Positions 1 through 12,132 of a DNA stretch of 64,000 nucleotides are shown one piece after another. Origin of the DNA: Strongylocentrotus droebachiensis (lineage: Eukaryota > Echinodermata > Echinoidea > Camarodonta > Strongylocentrotidae); the NCBI GenBank assembly GCA_035222895.1, contig JAVYIG010000899.1, positions 350,530-414,529 of the forward strand. Direction: 5' to 3'. A program made the translations under genes and the position numbers. The notes under the pieces are model-generated. The model was not told the DNA's origin. It searched no databases and saw only the letters and a program-made list of their open reading frames with translations. Numbering within the stretch: the stretch's first letter is position 1; every line of letters begins with the position of its first letter.

Positions 1-480
1 CTGTCATATTAACACTTGAAATAGAAATCTAGTACCTAATCTATTTTTCAACTAAGTCGCTTGGATCTGTTCTATTTTCGTTTGAATGAATGAAATTTGA
101 CTCTCATCAATGAATTTATCTGCATGTTATCCTTTATATCAATATTAATGATGCTATTTTGGCGCCATTAATTAACGTTGACTGAAATGAAGATAACTAT
201 TGTAGTTATTGTCCTTAAAAATCTAAATCTTATTAGCAATAATTTACCATTTCTTGTCATTGCTAATAGGTTAGCATGAAAATTGGCTGCTCCGAAAAGA
301 ATTTTCCCCAAGGATAAAATAAGTGATTGAATAAGCTAGACATTCGCATAGAATTTAAAAAAATTGTAATTTTGCAATCAAAGCAAAGTATATTTATTTA
401 TTTAATGAGCAATGTATGTCACTTAATATGCATGTCATCTGCCTCTCTATTTCTAATAAACAGATACTGTTTAAAGATAT
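1..480. other. intron or downstream part of the left-edge gene, no exon recognised
   Basis: AT-rich sequence lying 3' of the donor site of the minus-strand first exon at 530-609. It is therefore probably the start of that gene's first intron. I see no second exon before the window edge. Confidence 0.4.
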
Positions 481-529
481 TAATCTAACACATATCACAT
501 ATTAAATTAGAAAATATATAAGGACTTAC

Positions 530-609
530 CGCGTTTTGTAGGTAATGTGAGCCTCGATGGTTCCAAGCACCACTGCTAGAAAGAGAAGGCAGTGTATTGC
601 ACGACCCAT
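530..609 (-). CDS. first coding exon: signal peptide of an unidentified secreted protein (gene continues off the left edge)
   Basis: On the minus strand an ATG at 609-607 in a good context (A at -3, G at +4) opens 26 codons and 2 bases, reading MGRAIHCLLFLAVVLGTIEA and then HITYKT. This is a classic signal peptide: short N-region, hydrophobic core of about 11 residues and a small-residue cleavage site near Ala20. The exon ends at a strong donor (CG|GTAAGT, GT at 529-528), so the gene continues toward lower coordinates beyond the window. The exon is too short to assign a family. An upstream ATG at 673, out of frame with it, opens a longer frame that overlaps the exon; I prefer the downstream ATG because of the signal peptide and its match to the donor. 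Confidence 0.6.
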
Positions 610-833
610 GTTTTTGTTTAACTCTTTTTGTCTGAGTGACTTGGGTGGCCAAGCCATGAGCAACGATAAACATTGTCTAAAGTTTCAAGCAGTCTTGACT
701 CTCAGAAATAATTCGGGGCTCCTTTTTTGCGTTCTCTCAATAATGTAGAAGAACAAATGTATTCGCAGTCCAAGCTCTCTAAAAAATCGGGCTTTAGGAG
801 AGAGCAACACTTGAAGAGGGATTTTCGTGGGCC

Positions 834-840
834 TTTTATA
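834..840 (-). promoter_or_regulatory. TATA box of the minus-strand secreted-protein gene
   Basis: Reading the minus strand, TATAAAA lies about 225 bases upstream of the signal-peptide ATG. A transcription start would be expected near 805-810, giving a 5' UTR of roughly 200 bases with one out-of-frame upstream ATG at 673. The spacing is consistent; the start site itself is inferred. Confidence 0.5.
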
Positions 841-1030
841 TCCATGTCTGGGGGTAATTGTGAGCAGCATGGTTGTTAGAAGGTTGCGCACAATACTTCT
901 AGATAAACTTCACCAAACAGTTTACTTCACCAAGAGGTTGGTAAAGAGAAGGGGACGCATTACCATAAGAAAACGAGAAATCCTCTGGGGATTAATTGTT
1001 CTGGTAAGGATGTGCATGCGACTGGAATGA

Positions 1031-1890
1031 GCGCATATTCGGCAACTAACTAATTGTGTAGGTATGTATAACGGGAGCTAAGGCGAGATTACATCTTTTT
1101 GTCGATTCCATTTACAAGCTCGGTTTGTCCAATACAGCAGACCTGTATTACAGATACTGTGTCTCTTTTGCAGCGAACATCAAATTCTGTAAAACATTGC
1201 AGGAATCATGAATATGTCATGTATGTCCTATCTGTGAAATGTAAACGTTAGTAATGTCCCAGTATTCAAACTATGCAAGAAAACCCGTTTACTCTATATA
1301 AATCACTGTCTAACACTATTGGGCGACTGACTGACTGACTTCTGGTTATCTTTGGTATAAACATACATAAATGAGCTGTAACAGGTACATGCAGTATTTG
1401 TCTACATGAATAACCCAATTCTTTTAATGGCCAAAATTAAATTGATTGAGTCTTTGCGCAGGACAAAACATACGACCATTTGGTATTGCGGCATCACTTT
1501 TAAACATACACCAGCGACATGTCTAAACATTATCCAGACATTTGTTTGATATCGTGACACCAATTAACATTTCTGAATTATGATCGATTTACCACCTCAT
1601 TACACGCCTTAAAACAAAAGAGTTGTAAATGGTGATAACACGCGATTGATGTTTGTATATCCTTTGTCCGAGACTGGACGGCGCGTACGAGTACACAACT
1701 GTTTGAAATGGAGCGCATTTGAAATCGGAACATTAAATCTACATCCAGACAATTTGGCGATTGGCGATAGCGAGCATTACAAAACTATTTCCTACAATAA
1801 ATCAACTTCGACATAAATGTAATTGTACTTCGAAATTTGTCTAGATCTAGTTTTATCGTCTTGAATAGATTAGGGCAAAACAAATGGTAA
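1031..1890. other. intergenic, nothing recognised
   Basis: AT-rich sequence with no convincing exon, RNA gene or repeat boundary that I can see. Confidence 0.3.
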
Positions 1891-1898
1891 CGGGTACA

Positions 1899-2632
1899 TA
1901 CCGTGCGTCCCAAGAGCTGCCGAATAAAAAAATATATGATTCTGTTATTTTTTTACATCTGTGACTTTGAATAAAAACCTTCACCCCACATTTCAATTAT
2001 TGTAAGATTAGTTGAACATCTCATTGATTTACTTAATAACCAGTGAGGTAGGGATTATGTAAATTGAATATTCAAATACGGTTTGTTGAAAAAAGGAATA
2101 TCCAAGATGTCGGCTAGTTATTCTTCAGGTAAATGGTAACTGGAATGTGGGGTGAAGGTTTTTATTCAAAGTCACAGATGTAAAATATATCAGTTTGTAA
2201 CATGGAAATTACAACATGTACCATCACCCCATCCTGACTCCCGTGAACACACCACTGAGCCTACCAGGGAAAGTTACAATGCTACAATACAAAATGCAAT
2301 TCGTGTTCACTCATGCATAACAGTTTGGTTTAATAAACCATGAAATTCACTCAGCAAATCATGCATGTATCGTATCACACTCAATTTTGTAAGCTCCAAA
2401 TGATTTACCTGTCGCAAATTGGAAAGCTAATTCCTGCGCAACCTAATTGTCATGCCCTTTACAAAAGTGGTCAGTGCTCACACCGACAAACATGATTTAT
2501 TTTCGGACTTTTTGGTCTCATATGAAAGTTGAGCTTTCCATACATATAAAAAATTTCCCCCAGAATCATATATCTTTTTATTCGGCAGCCATTTCAAAAG
2601 TGTATAGTTTTTTTTGAGGGACGCACGGTGCA
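1899..2632. mobile_element. non-autonomous DNA element with terminal inverted repeats (ACCGTGCGTCCC)
   Basis: The left end reads ACCGTGCGTCCC and the right end is its reverse complement (GGGACGCACGGTGC). The similarity extends inward through a second block containing GCTGCCGAATAAAA and ATATATGATTCTG on both sides. No transposase frame lies between. No clear target-site duplication was found, so the superfamily is open. A second, non-concentric inverted pair is nested inside (1955-1992 against 2144-2181). Confidence 0.55.
1955..2181. repeat. nested inverted repeat, arms of about 38 bp
   Basis: 1955-1992 (starting ACATCTGTGACTTTGAATAA) is the reverse complement of 2144-2181, with about 150 bases between. 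Its centre near 2068 differs from the centre of the enclosing element near 2265, so this is an independent foldback inside it. Confidence 0.6.
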
Positions 2633-2744
2633 GTATTGGCGATGGTGAACGTGATAATGGGGGTGATGGTAATGGGGATTGTGACTGTGATGGTACCGCC
2701 TTAGGGCCCTTGGTGGGGTCCGGAGGCGGAGCGCCCGTAAGCTC

Positions 2745-2782
2745 TGGAGTTTTAGGCATTTAATTACGGTCAGATGAGCATC
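2745..2782 (+). repeat. copy of a dispersed repeat also seen near 31440
   Basis: The stretch GTTTTAGGCATTTAATTA followed by GGGTCAGATGAGCA-like sequence recurs at 31440-31475 with few changes. In both places a G/C-rich segment with 'GGGGTCC' and 'AGCTC' precedes it. This marks a dispersed family of unknown type. Confidence 0.4.
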
Positions 2783-3101
2783 CAGGGCCCCGCCTGGTAT
2801 CGAAAAATATCTCCCCCCCCCCCCATCAATACGCCAGCGTTCAGGGGCTCATGAGCTTCTCACCCCCATAACAAAAAACAGACACGCTTTCCCATTCTCT
2901 CACAATATGTCCACGATATGCGCGTATCGCTATTATAAAGACCTCCATTGGTAAATATAGGTAGCATGCGCAATGTTTAGGAAATTAAATTCCTGTTAAC
3001 TTTCCGTTTCTTTGAATGGAATTTTATACGTCATTTAATTTAGGTTTTTATTATTATGTTGTTTTGGGTTAAAAATATAAACCATCTTTACTCCTTTACT
3101 G

Positions 3102-3102
<1 letters not shown>

Positions 3103-3139
<37 letters not shown>

Positions 3140-3225
3140 GGGGGGGGGGGGGGGAAGGGTCGAAAATGCGTTTTGCCCCCCCCCCCACTTTTTGGTTGGG
3201 GGCAACTGCCCCCCCCCCCTATCCC
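3103..3225. repeat. poly-T / poly-G / poly-C low-complexity tract
   Basis: A long T run passes directly into a G run and then several C runs separated by short unique pieces. The open frames across it are artefacts of homopolymers. It resembles the G/C-rich cores of the hAT insertions in this window, but I found no paired ends. Confidence 0.6.
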
Positions 3226-3379
3226 ACTTCCGGCGCCTATGTTTGTGTAGGACTATGTTTACATTATATTAGGACCTTTTCTTTTTACTTTTCCATCGTC
3301 TTTGATTTTTCATTTCAAATGATAATTTGTGAAGAATTAAGATTGAAAGGCATATATATTGAAAAGGGGAAAGTGTGAA

Positions 3380-4204
3380 ATAGTATCGCAGCCAAACACA
3401 CGTTACTAAGATTACAGTTTAACAAAGATGTTTAGAACATTGGATTTCATTACTTATTCACAAATATAATCAGGAGTGGTCCTGATATTATCTTAGAATG
3501 ATTGCATCGATTGAAGTTGCGATATTGTATTAGAGGTAGCATTGGACCATATCATCTCGATATTGAAACAAAAAATTAAGAAGCGTGTTTTGATTTGTGT
3601 TGAATATAAATACAATTATCCCGAAAAGTTGTCATCATGTCGTGGGGATTATTTAACGAAATCATTGTAGAATAGATGTTGTAAGACGGTCGAATGAATA
3701 TATTTCAGGTAAATTCGAATTTCAATTTCTTGTTGCTGTTTGGCTATTTGTTTAAGAAGTAGTAAATGCTAGGTTAAATTACTGATTCATGATTTAGTGA
3801 CATTTCTTATTATTAATCATTTGTTTTTTAATTGTATGAAGAAGAAAAAATATCTATGTAAAAACGACTTGAGGTATGGAACGATATACATGAACCTATA
3901 TCACAAAGGTCTTTACCACTGTCCTTTGGATTAAAATTGAAAAAAAGTAAAATAATCTAAATCAAACTTTATTTCAGGATTTATCGATACTTAAAACGAA
4001 TTTCTTTATCATTCGAACAATATCACTTCACTACAATTTAAATGTATTATTAATTGATTAAGGTGATGAAAGGTAGTAGGGATGTTCATAAAACATCAAT
4101 TACCTTGGCATTCTAATGTCAAATTATGTTATACGTGCCGTCACACATGCAGTTCAGCTGCATGAAACTTATGCGGTACTCTGCATTATCCTCTTCTCTG
4201 TCTA

Positions 4205-4205
<1 letters not shown>
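3380..4205. other. intergenic, nothing recognised
   Basis: AT-rich, with no exon or repeat boundary that I can support. Confidence 0.3.

Positions 4206-4209
<4 letters not shown>

Positions 4210-4246
<37 letters not shown>
4210..4246 (+). repeat. (CT)n microsatellite
   Basis: Uninterrupted CT dinucleotides. They create the Ser-Leu-rich artefact frame over this position. Confidence 0.85.
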
Positions 4247-4249
<3 letters not shown>

Positions 4250-4589
4250 TTCCATCGTCTTTCTATCTCTCCCTTTTCACTATAATTTTATTTTATCTTG
4301 TTTAAAAAATTCAAGCACAATAATCACAAGTTCCTTCATGCACCATCTTCCCTCTATGAGTCATACTAATATGTTTGTTTTTTAAATCATATACATGTTT
4401 ATAATTTTGATTACCCTGTTAAATATTGAGAGAAAATTACTGGATGAAATAAAAAGTTCAAAAAAACATGTTGTCGTATTTTGGGCTTCATTTATCGCTT
4501 GTTTAATACTTAAATGTCATGGGTTTTTTTCTCTTATCCTCAAGCGAGGTTTTTATTTCCATAATTTCAATACATATTTACATTAATAA

Positions 4590-6220
4590 CTCAATGATTG
4601 AGTAAAACATAACATAAGCTAATTATTGTTTGTATCTTTGCATATTTTGATAGACAAATAATTACATCACAACAGCAACAAACTTAAAATATATTACTCT
4701 ATTTTGAACTTTAACAATTTCGTCCTGTCTTGTGGTTAGTATTTTCTACAATAACCTTTGTTGAAGTATAGGCTCTGAGAAGTAGATAATATTAGGTTGT
4801 CGTTAAAATTTGGCTCATCTGAGAATTGGCTGAAGGTTGGGTACGAGCATTCATGTACATGTATTACGGTTTGCAACTAAATGCAACAAGGATGAAAACC
4901 TATAGAGACAACAAACAATTCAATTTATTATTTATCACTAAAATTGATCAATGCTGTTCATCGGCATCTAATATCCACATTTTATCTCCTTGTAAGGCGT
5001 ATGTCTTGCACTTTAGTACCGAATTATCATTGAAGACCTATGATAAGCCAAAATTCAATATCTTCTGTAGAAAGATATTCGGCATTCTTTGTGTGACTCT
5101 AGCCAGAAAGAAAGTTTTTTTTAAATACCAATAAAATACAAAAAAAGTTGGTCAATTGACATTAAGCTTTTTTCTTGTAAAAGAAAATACATTTCCTTCA
5201 AGTACCAAGGGGGGGGGGGAGGGGGTGCTCCGGATGTCTTGAACCAATATTTACTTGAGCGTTTGTGTATAAAAAAAAAAAAAAAAAATTGTTTTGCTAT
5301 CCAAAATTAAGACATTTTCTTCAGCACTATCCTGACTTAACGGCAAGATGAAAAAATTGCTTCTTTAGATACATTTTTACTTCACTTTTAAAAGTGAATT
5401 ATTTAAAATAGTTGCGCTATCATAACATATTGCCTTCGTGTTATATTCTGTATAACATTTAATAATAATAAGATCATGATTGGCACATTGTCGGGTGTTA
5501 ATATTATGTCACTGTTAATTTGACGTTATAACCAGCTAATCTAAATTTTAATAATCATACAATCAGTTCATCGATCACGATGCATACAATGAAAGCCCTT
5601 GTTGTGACACAAATGCTTATTGCTCAGGCAAAGCGGTTCAAAAAATAAGAAACAAAAAATATGTTTCATGTCGAACAGATTTTTACATAAATGGTCTTCA
5701 ATCCTTTGGTTTAACATAAAATAATGTGTCATGCATATTTCATGTTCACCTTCATTAAAACCCCTACATCAATGTGTGCACTTATTTGACAATAAATTAT
5801 TTAGTACCTTTGTTAATTTTAATTAAAAGTAAACTATAATTTGAGGGATTATTTTCAAATAAAACATTGAGTGCTATCTTATTGCATATAATTTGATGCA
5901 TACATCCTTTTATTTCAAATAATTGTGGTTAGGCTATTCAAAATTAATTACACAAACCTTCAAGCCTATCAAGACTAAATTCCTACACTATTTTCCAGGA
6001 ACCAAATAATTCATCACTTCTTGTGACTCTGTAATTAAAGAATGAATTACATATTCCGCCCCGCTCTATCAGCATACTGCCACTAAAACAAGAGATCTAT
6101 GCTTCTGGTGCACTACGTTGTGTTATATATTTCCTTCATTTATTTCACCCGATTTAATAAATAAGCAGTCATGGAGAGAGATGGGTCCACATTACGCTGG
6201 ATTCACAGTCCACAGCGCCA
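4590..6220. other. intergenic, only homopolymer runs seen
   Basis: AT-rich; a G run near 5211 and an A run near 5271. The 102-codon frame at 4826-5134 shows no domain, signal or splice context that would support a gene. Confidence 0.3.
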
Positions 6221-6514
6221 TCTAGCGATACTAGTGTCAGTGTCAGTGTCAGTGTCAGATCTGTCACTATATACCCTAGGAAACCGGCAGCAGCGATTGT
6301 AACCAGGGGTGCCTCGAGAGAAATTAGTTTAAAGTTTATAAGATCTATTTTTGGATCCATTATCAAGATTAACCTGAATTTCGTGAAAACAATATATGAG
6401 AAACCACTATGTATTTTCATAAAGACAGAACAATTTGAAGACAATTAGGTGTCTTATTTCCTCGCTCTCTTCGCTCCCTTTGCTCTCTCGTAACATTTAG
6501 AAACGATATGATTT

Positions 6515-7085
6515 ACATTGTCGGTCTAGTAGGCTGTTTGTATCGTTGACAGTAGGTCTAGTGAGCCATCCAAAAGCTAACAGGAGGCCAACAAGACCTA
6601 CACTGTCGGCCTAGTAGGCCTTCTGTCCCGTTGACAGTAGGTCTAGTGAATCATCCAACAGCCACCAGGAGGCCCACAAGACCTAAATTGACAATCTAGT
6701 AGGATGTCTGTATCGTTGACCGTAGGTCTAGTAATTCATCCAAAAGCTACCAGGAGGCCCACAAGACCTGCATTGTCAGTCTAGAAGCTGTCTGCATCGT
6801 TGACAGTAGGTCTAGTAATTCATCCAACAGCCACCAGGAGGCCCACAAGACCTGCATTGTCAGTCTAGAAGCTGTCTGCATCGTTGACCGTAGGTCTAGT
6901 AATTCATCCAAAAGCTACCAGGAGGCCCACAAGACCTGCATTGTCGGTCTAGTACACTGTCTGTCGTGTTGTCGTAGGTCTAGTGAAACATGCATTGAAC
7001 AGCTTTTAGACGGGCTGGAAGACCTACATTGTCGTTCTAGTAGGGTGTCTGTTTCGTTAACTGTAGGTCGAGTGAACCATCAAAA
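6515..7085. repeat. tandem satellite, period about 85 bp, roughly 6-7 copies
   Basis: Monomers share GTCGGTCTAGTAGG, TATCGTTGACAGTAGGTC, CATCCAAAAGCTACCAGGAG and GCCCACAAGACCT. Two adjacent central monomers (from about 6777 and 6862) are almost identical and set the 85-base period. Outer copies are more diverged, as expected for an array that turns over in its centre. Confidence 0.85.
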
Positions 7086-7089
7086 TGCT

Positions 7090-7845
7090 GTTAGAAATAC
7101 CTCGAGAACGACCGTCTTATGGGGTGTTGGTCTCGTTTTCTTCGGTCTCGTGGGCTGTAGCCGAGATAATTAATAATAAAATAAGCTTGTTTGACATGTT
7201 TAAAGCACTGTGTTTGACAGCTCCTTAAAATCAATAGGTTTAAGTAAAAATAAACGATACATTTTGGCGTTAAACTTTCCGAAATTTTTTCCCACTCATT
7301 TTGATCAATCCAACTGTCACAAGGTGGGAATCGAGCAACACCTTGTGGCTGAGATGATGTCATGCTTTAGAGTGAATTCTGTTTCTGAATCTGTCATGTG
7401 ATATTACCACAAACGCAATCAATTGATTTAAGCGATAATATTCTACCCCACTTATTTTGAGCACATCAGAAATACTCTCTACATCTATCATAACGAAATC
7501 ATAATTAATAACTTACAGAAATACTAGAACATAAACATAATGGTAACTCATAACTTCTCGTTGGTGTTTAATACAGATTCATATTGATTCCAATGTGTCC
7601 AATGTTGAATCACAAGACCTGGACCCTCTACAACACTTATGGTGTTGACCGAAAGCTGAATGTAGCATTCTGACGAACAACTCGTAATACTTCGTGTATA
7701 GGACTCCAACAAGTAGTTTCTCATTCGAACTGCAACAGCTTCTGAATTGGAATTGACTGTCTAGTTGTATTTATAATAAATCCCCCTAGATTTAATGGTC
7801 AAGATTTTGGGTGACTAATATTTCTTAGGAATAATGTTGTAGTCT
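7090..7845. other. intergenic, nothing recognised
   Basis: No gene or repeat boundary seen. A (CT)n run follows at about 7848-7864. Confidence 0.3.
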
Positions 7846-7979
7846 CTGTCTCTCTCTCTCTCTCGTTGTCAGATGGTGCCCATGGGCACTGCTGTTGCCT
7901 TCACTAAAGCTCGCAATCTTCCTCTATCTCTACCTATATTTGTAGCTCTTGCCATACTTCCATCTCACCAGAAATTTAT

Positions 7980-8600
7980 TTAATCTGTCCAGGCTGTTGT
8001 CGGATGACCACTTCATCGATGTCCTTCCAAGGCAACCTGAATAATCTGCTTCTCAATGCTGTTTTCCCTTTTCATGATGTGCCCAAAATACTCAGCTACC
8101 TTTTTTTCGAATGAGATCTCTTACCACCAAGCGTGAACCAATTTGTTCAAGCACCCATTCATTTGATCTTTTGTCTTGCCAGGATATCTTTAGAAGACGT
8201 CTATAGCTCCACATCTCAAACGCATCAATGCGTGTTTTGTCATGTTTGGTTGGCGCCCAGGATTCACAGCCGTAAGTGTCAACGCTGAAGACCAACGCTG
8301 AAGACTGTCGCTCGTATATAGGAGACGTAGCTTCAGATCTGTTGATACTCCTCTACTCTTTTCCAGATGCTTATCGTGCCAGTCTTCTTTTAATTCTAGT
8401 AGTAATGTCGCTTTAGATATTGATGAGCGATCCTTATCAAATTGTTGTACTTCCTTAAACTGCTGACCCTGTATTAAAGATAAATGCACCAGCTGTCCTT
8501 GCCTTGTCCAAAACTATTATTTTGGTCATCTTGGTGTTCAATAGCAGACCGTTCTTTTCACTCGCCTGCTTGACATGCTGCAGTACATTCATCAACTAAA
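7980..8600 (-). pseudogene. RTE-like LINE relic, 3' end of the reverse-transcriptase ORF
   Basis: On the minus strand the pieces, in order, are an RT-like segment (LQHVKQASEKNGLLLNTKMT), a degenerate stretch with FKEVQQF where such ORFs normally read VxxFKYLGS, and the C-terminal motif YGCESWAPTKHDKTRIDAFE followed by MWSYRRLLKISWQDKRSNEW. The last is diagnostic of endonuclease/reverse-transcriptase LINEs of the RTE type. Frame changes and stops break the ORF, and the endonuclease and catalytic RT parts are absent here, so this is a dead 5'-truncated copy. Confidence 0.75.
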
Positions 8601-8703
8601 GGACACCAAGGAAGAACAGTAGTGTTCTATAAACACTGCTGAATTGGGCTATCCACCGATTTTTTTTTTGGTCTATGAACATGTATAAATATTTTACTTT
8701 GTA

Positions 8704-8967
8704 CACCCACAACAAAAAGTGAGTCACCCTTACTCAAATTGATGAGTCACTGGTTTGTCCGTACAGCGACACACTTGAAGGATCAGGTGAGTCACTATGA
8801 CTCGATACAAATGAGTCTTAAAGACTCACTTGAAGTGAGTCTTAGATAAATAAGACTCATTTGTATCGAGTCATAGTGACTCACATGATCCTTCAAGTGT
8901 TTCGCTGTACGGACAAACCAGTGACTCATCAATTTGAGTAAGGGTGACTCACTTTTTGTTGTGGGTG
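8704..8967. mobile_element. foldback MITE, near-perfect hairpin with CACCCACAAC ends
   Basis: The 264-base element starts CACCCACAACAAAAAGTGAG and ends with the reverse complement. The arms match base for base over well over 100 bases, with only a few changes (for example GCGACACAC against GCGAAACAC). The unpaired centre near 8836 is short. Arms and loop are full of GAGTCA/TGACTC motifs. It has no coding capacity. A related end recurs at about 12330-12365. Confidence 0.85.
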
Positions 8968-9537
8968 CATCATGACATAGACCCCCCTACTCCCTAGGCC
9001 TATCACACACATACCATACCATGCCAGAGTCACTGTCCACATTTGCAATGGAAAATATATCCTAAAATATCACATTTTAGCGATGTAATCGGTGGTCCCG
9101 CTACCCGAATCTGAAAAATCTACTTTGTACGCACTAAATTAAGCCTTAACTTGAGATTTATTTGTCACCCATACTGTCACGAAACAATCTTGAATTAATT
9201 CGTTTTACATCAAATAACAAGGATCTAGGAGTTTCGTTGTATAAAACAATGATGCAAGATCATGCATGTTTTCATTCGACACGGCTTCGTGCGATACAGT
9301 AGATCTAGTTAAGTTACAAACAGCCTCATCAACTCGAGTGCGGATATCGTAAAATGAACGCATGCATCATTTTGTATAATAATCAGAAGATTCAGCCCAC
9401 GAATCCAGTCATAAAAATCATCGTTTAAAACCATATGAATAATTATGCGTACCAATTTTTCACTAGCTGCAGTCAAAACTCTTCTGAATCCAAGATATAA
9501 GATGGCGACGTCGCGTCGTCGATCGGGAATTCGGTTC

Positions 9538-10035
9538 TAGGACAATTACCCCCTGGGCATTCACCCCCCGGAAAATTACCCCCCGGAAAACTACCCCCCA
9601 AGGACAATTACCCCCCGGAAAATTACCCCCCGGAGAATTACCCCCCGAGGACAATTACCCCCCAAGGACAATTACCCCCCGGAAAATTACCCCCCGGAGA
9701 ATTACCCCCCGAGGACAATTACCCCCCAAGGACAATTACCCCCCGGAAAATTACCCCCCGGAGAATTACCCCCCCGAGGACAACTACCCCCAGGACAATT
9801 ACCCCCCAAGGACAATTACCCCCCGGAAAACTACCCCCCGAAGACAATAACCCCCCGAGGACAATTACCCCCCGAGGACAATTACCCCCTGAGGACAACT
9901 ACCCCCGAGAACCCCCGAAGGACAATTAGCCCCCGGAAAACTACCCCCCCCCCCCCGAGGACAACTACCCCCCTTGGAAAATTACCCGCCGAGGACAATT
10001 ACCCGCCCCGAGGACAACTACCCCCACCCCTATGA
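9538..10035 (+). repeat. C-rich minisatellite, GGACAATTACCCCCC units
   Basis: About 30 units of 15-17 bases of the forms ACAATTACCCCCCGAGG, ACAATTACCCCCCAAGG, AAAATTACCCCCCGG and AGAATTACCCCCCGG, in recurring higher-order order. Long Pro/Gly-rich frames across it are artefacts of the repeat period. Confidence 0.9.
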
Positions 10036-10039
10036 GGAC

Positions 10040-10985
10040 AATCAGGATTCAATAGCAAAAGACGATCTGACACATTGAGAGATGTTGTGAAGGCTACGAG
10101 CCCATACAATCCCGTGCATGAACCCACATTCGTTCAAATACTTACGCGTGATCATCCTCATTACTACACATTTTCCTTTAACTATAATGTATGCAACACC
10201 TGGTAGTTTTAGGGAATTGTTCAGCGCGTCTCAAAATGCATAAAAATACATTTCTCTTGAGCAGCGTTATTTCAACTTTTTGTTAGACACAGTGCCCTCT
10301 TAAATGAAAACTATTTATTTTGCATCACTCTGGCACTCGTCAAGTGCTATGTACACGCGTATGGGCACATTTGATTCTTGATTTATCGAACGAGCAAGAA
10401 AAAAAAGGACAAGATTTTTTCAAAATGGTAAAACATAATGATGTAATCAACACACTAGAAAAGATTTAAGATACTGTGTCCGGGCACCTCGCCGCCGAAT
10501 GTACACGAATATAAAGTGATATATTCGGTCATGACCTTGATACACGAATATGAGGATATTCGGGCCTCTCGTTGCCTTGATTTATCATGTTTATAAATAT
10601 AATGAGAGTGTGGTAACAATTTAATTTCGAAATAAAAGATATATATTCGCAAAATATTGTCAGCGAGCGAGGAAGAAAGACATTTTATAATTTTTGTTAC
10701 ATTTTTTTTTCTCATGAAAATAAATACTCTTACCGTTTCTGATATTTTTTTCCTCACAAAATCAACGTTTTCCAAAGAAATGTTGTTATGTAACTAACAT
10801 TCTCTTGCGGCACCCTAGTTGAAAAACGCTGCTCTGGAATTACAAAATCATTGAGATGAATGTACCAGAGAGCGGATACTTATTTTTAATATGGCACCGT
10901 GCATACCATATATTTAACTTGACTGCAATTTTTATTTCAAAATAAATTACAGTACAAGAAAACATATTTTAGTTCACCATGACAA
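10040..10985. other. spacer between the inverted minisatellite blocks, nothing recognised
   Basis: AT-rich; the 106-codon minus frame at 10455-10775 has no recognisable motif. Confidence 0.3.
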
Positions 10986-10988
10986 CAG

Positions 10989-10990
10989 AA

Positions 10991-11019
<29 letters not shown>
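10989..11019. repeat. (AT)n microsatellite
   Basis: Uninterrupted AT dinucleotides. Confidence 0.85.
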
Positions 11020-11023
<4 letters not shown>

Positions 11024-11636
11024 CATTACATTACATCTATAAACATGAAGAAAACCTTAATTTTGGAATAGATCATGGATGAGGGCCCATTATACATACA
11101 AAGACAAATATACGATCAGCTGATTAGAAAAGTTACAGAGGATGCATAAATAATGAAATCTTACATCCTAATTTCTTTGTTGTGCCATTTTGGGGGAGAC
11201 TGGCTGTAACGAGCACTCGTCTGCGCGCAATGTATTGTTAAATTTCTAAGAAATGTAAATTCCGTACTTTTATTTGATACATGCGTCTTCTGGCAATTGA
11301 CCTTGATTCAATACATGTGGCATATTAAGTCAAACTTCACAAGGATGAAATGGAGGTAGTGGATGTTTCTAGCTTTCATATGGCCTGGAGTTTGAAGAAG
11401 TTTCACCAATTAAAAATTAGAAAATAATGATTTGTTGAAGGTGCAAACACAAATATGCAACTCCGTGACGTGTCTTGGGAGCTCCCCGCCTATTTGCACT
11501 GTAGTACTAGAAACTATTCCTTAACAATTTTGTTCTCATACATTCACATAAAATATAATCAAATATGATTATTGCAAATATGGTTATACACAACCCCTGT
11601 ACGAAACAAATCTATTCCGTCATAAATAAATTAAAA

Positions 11637-12042
11637 TCCTCGGGGGTAATTGTCCTCAGGGGGTAGTTGTACTCGGGGGTAATTGTCCTCGGGGGGTAAT
11701 TCTCCGGGGGGTAATTTTCCGGGGGGTAGTTGTCCTCGGGGGGTAATTGTCCTCGGGGGTAGTTGTCCTCGGGGGGTAATTGTCCTCGGGGGGTAGTTGT
11801 CCTCGGGGGGTAATTCTCCGGGGGGTAATTTTCCGGGGGGTAGTTGTCCTCGGGGGGTAATTGTCCTCGGGGGGTAATTCTCCGGGGGGTAATTTTCCGG
11901 GGGGTAATTGTCCTTTGGGGGTAATTGTCCTTGGGGGGTAATTCTCCGGGGGGTCAATTTCCAGGGGGTAATTGTCCGTGGGGGGTAGTTTTCCGGGGGG
12001 TAGTTTTCCGGGGGGTGATTGCCCAGGGGGTAATTGTCCTGA
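11637..12042 (-). repeat. same C-rich minisatellite in inverted orientation
   Basis: Units read GGGGGGTAATTGTCCTC, GGGGGGTAATTTTCC and GGGGGGTAATTCTCC, the reverse complement of the block at 9538-10035. Both blocks are bounded on the outer side by a GAATTC-containing segment next to a GGACAATTACCCCC unit, so the two form a large inverted pair about 1.6 kb apart. Confidence 0.9.
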
Positions 12043-12132
12043 TACGCGGGAATTCAAATATGGCTCGAGAATGCGCATTTTGGATGACGTCACGAAAGCA
12101 TGCGCGCGCATGCATACAGCCTCACTTTCAAG

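Noticed and set aside
6229..6258. (GTGTCA)n tract as a CRISPR-like or regulatory array
   Set aside because: Only about four short perfect repeats without spacers; a simple tandem repeat.
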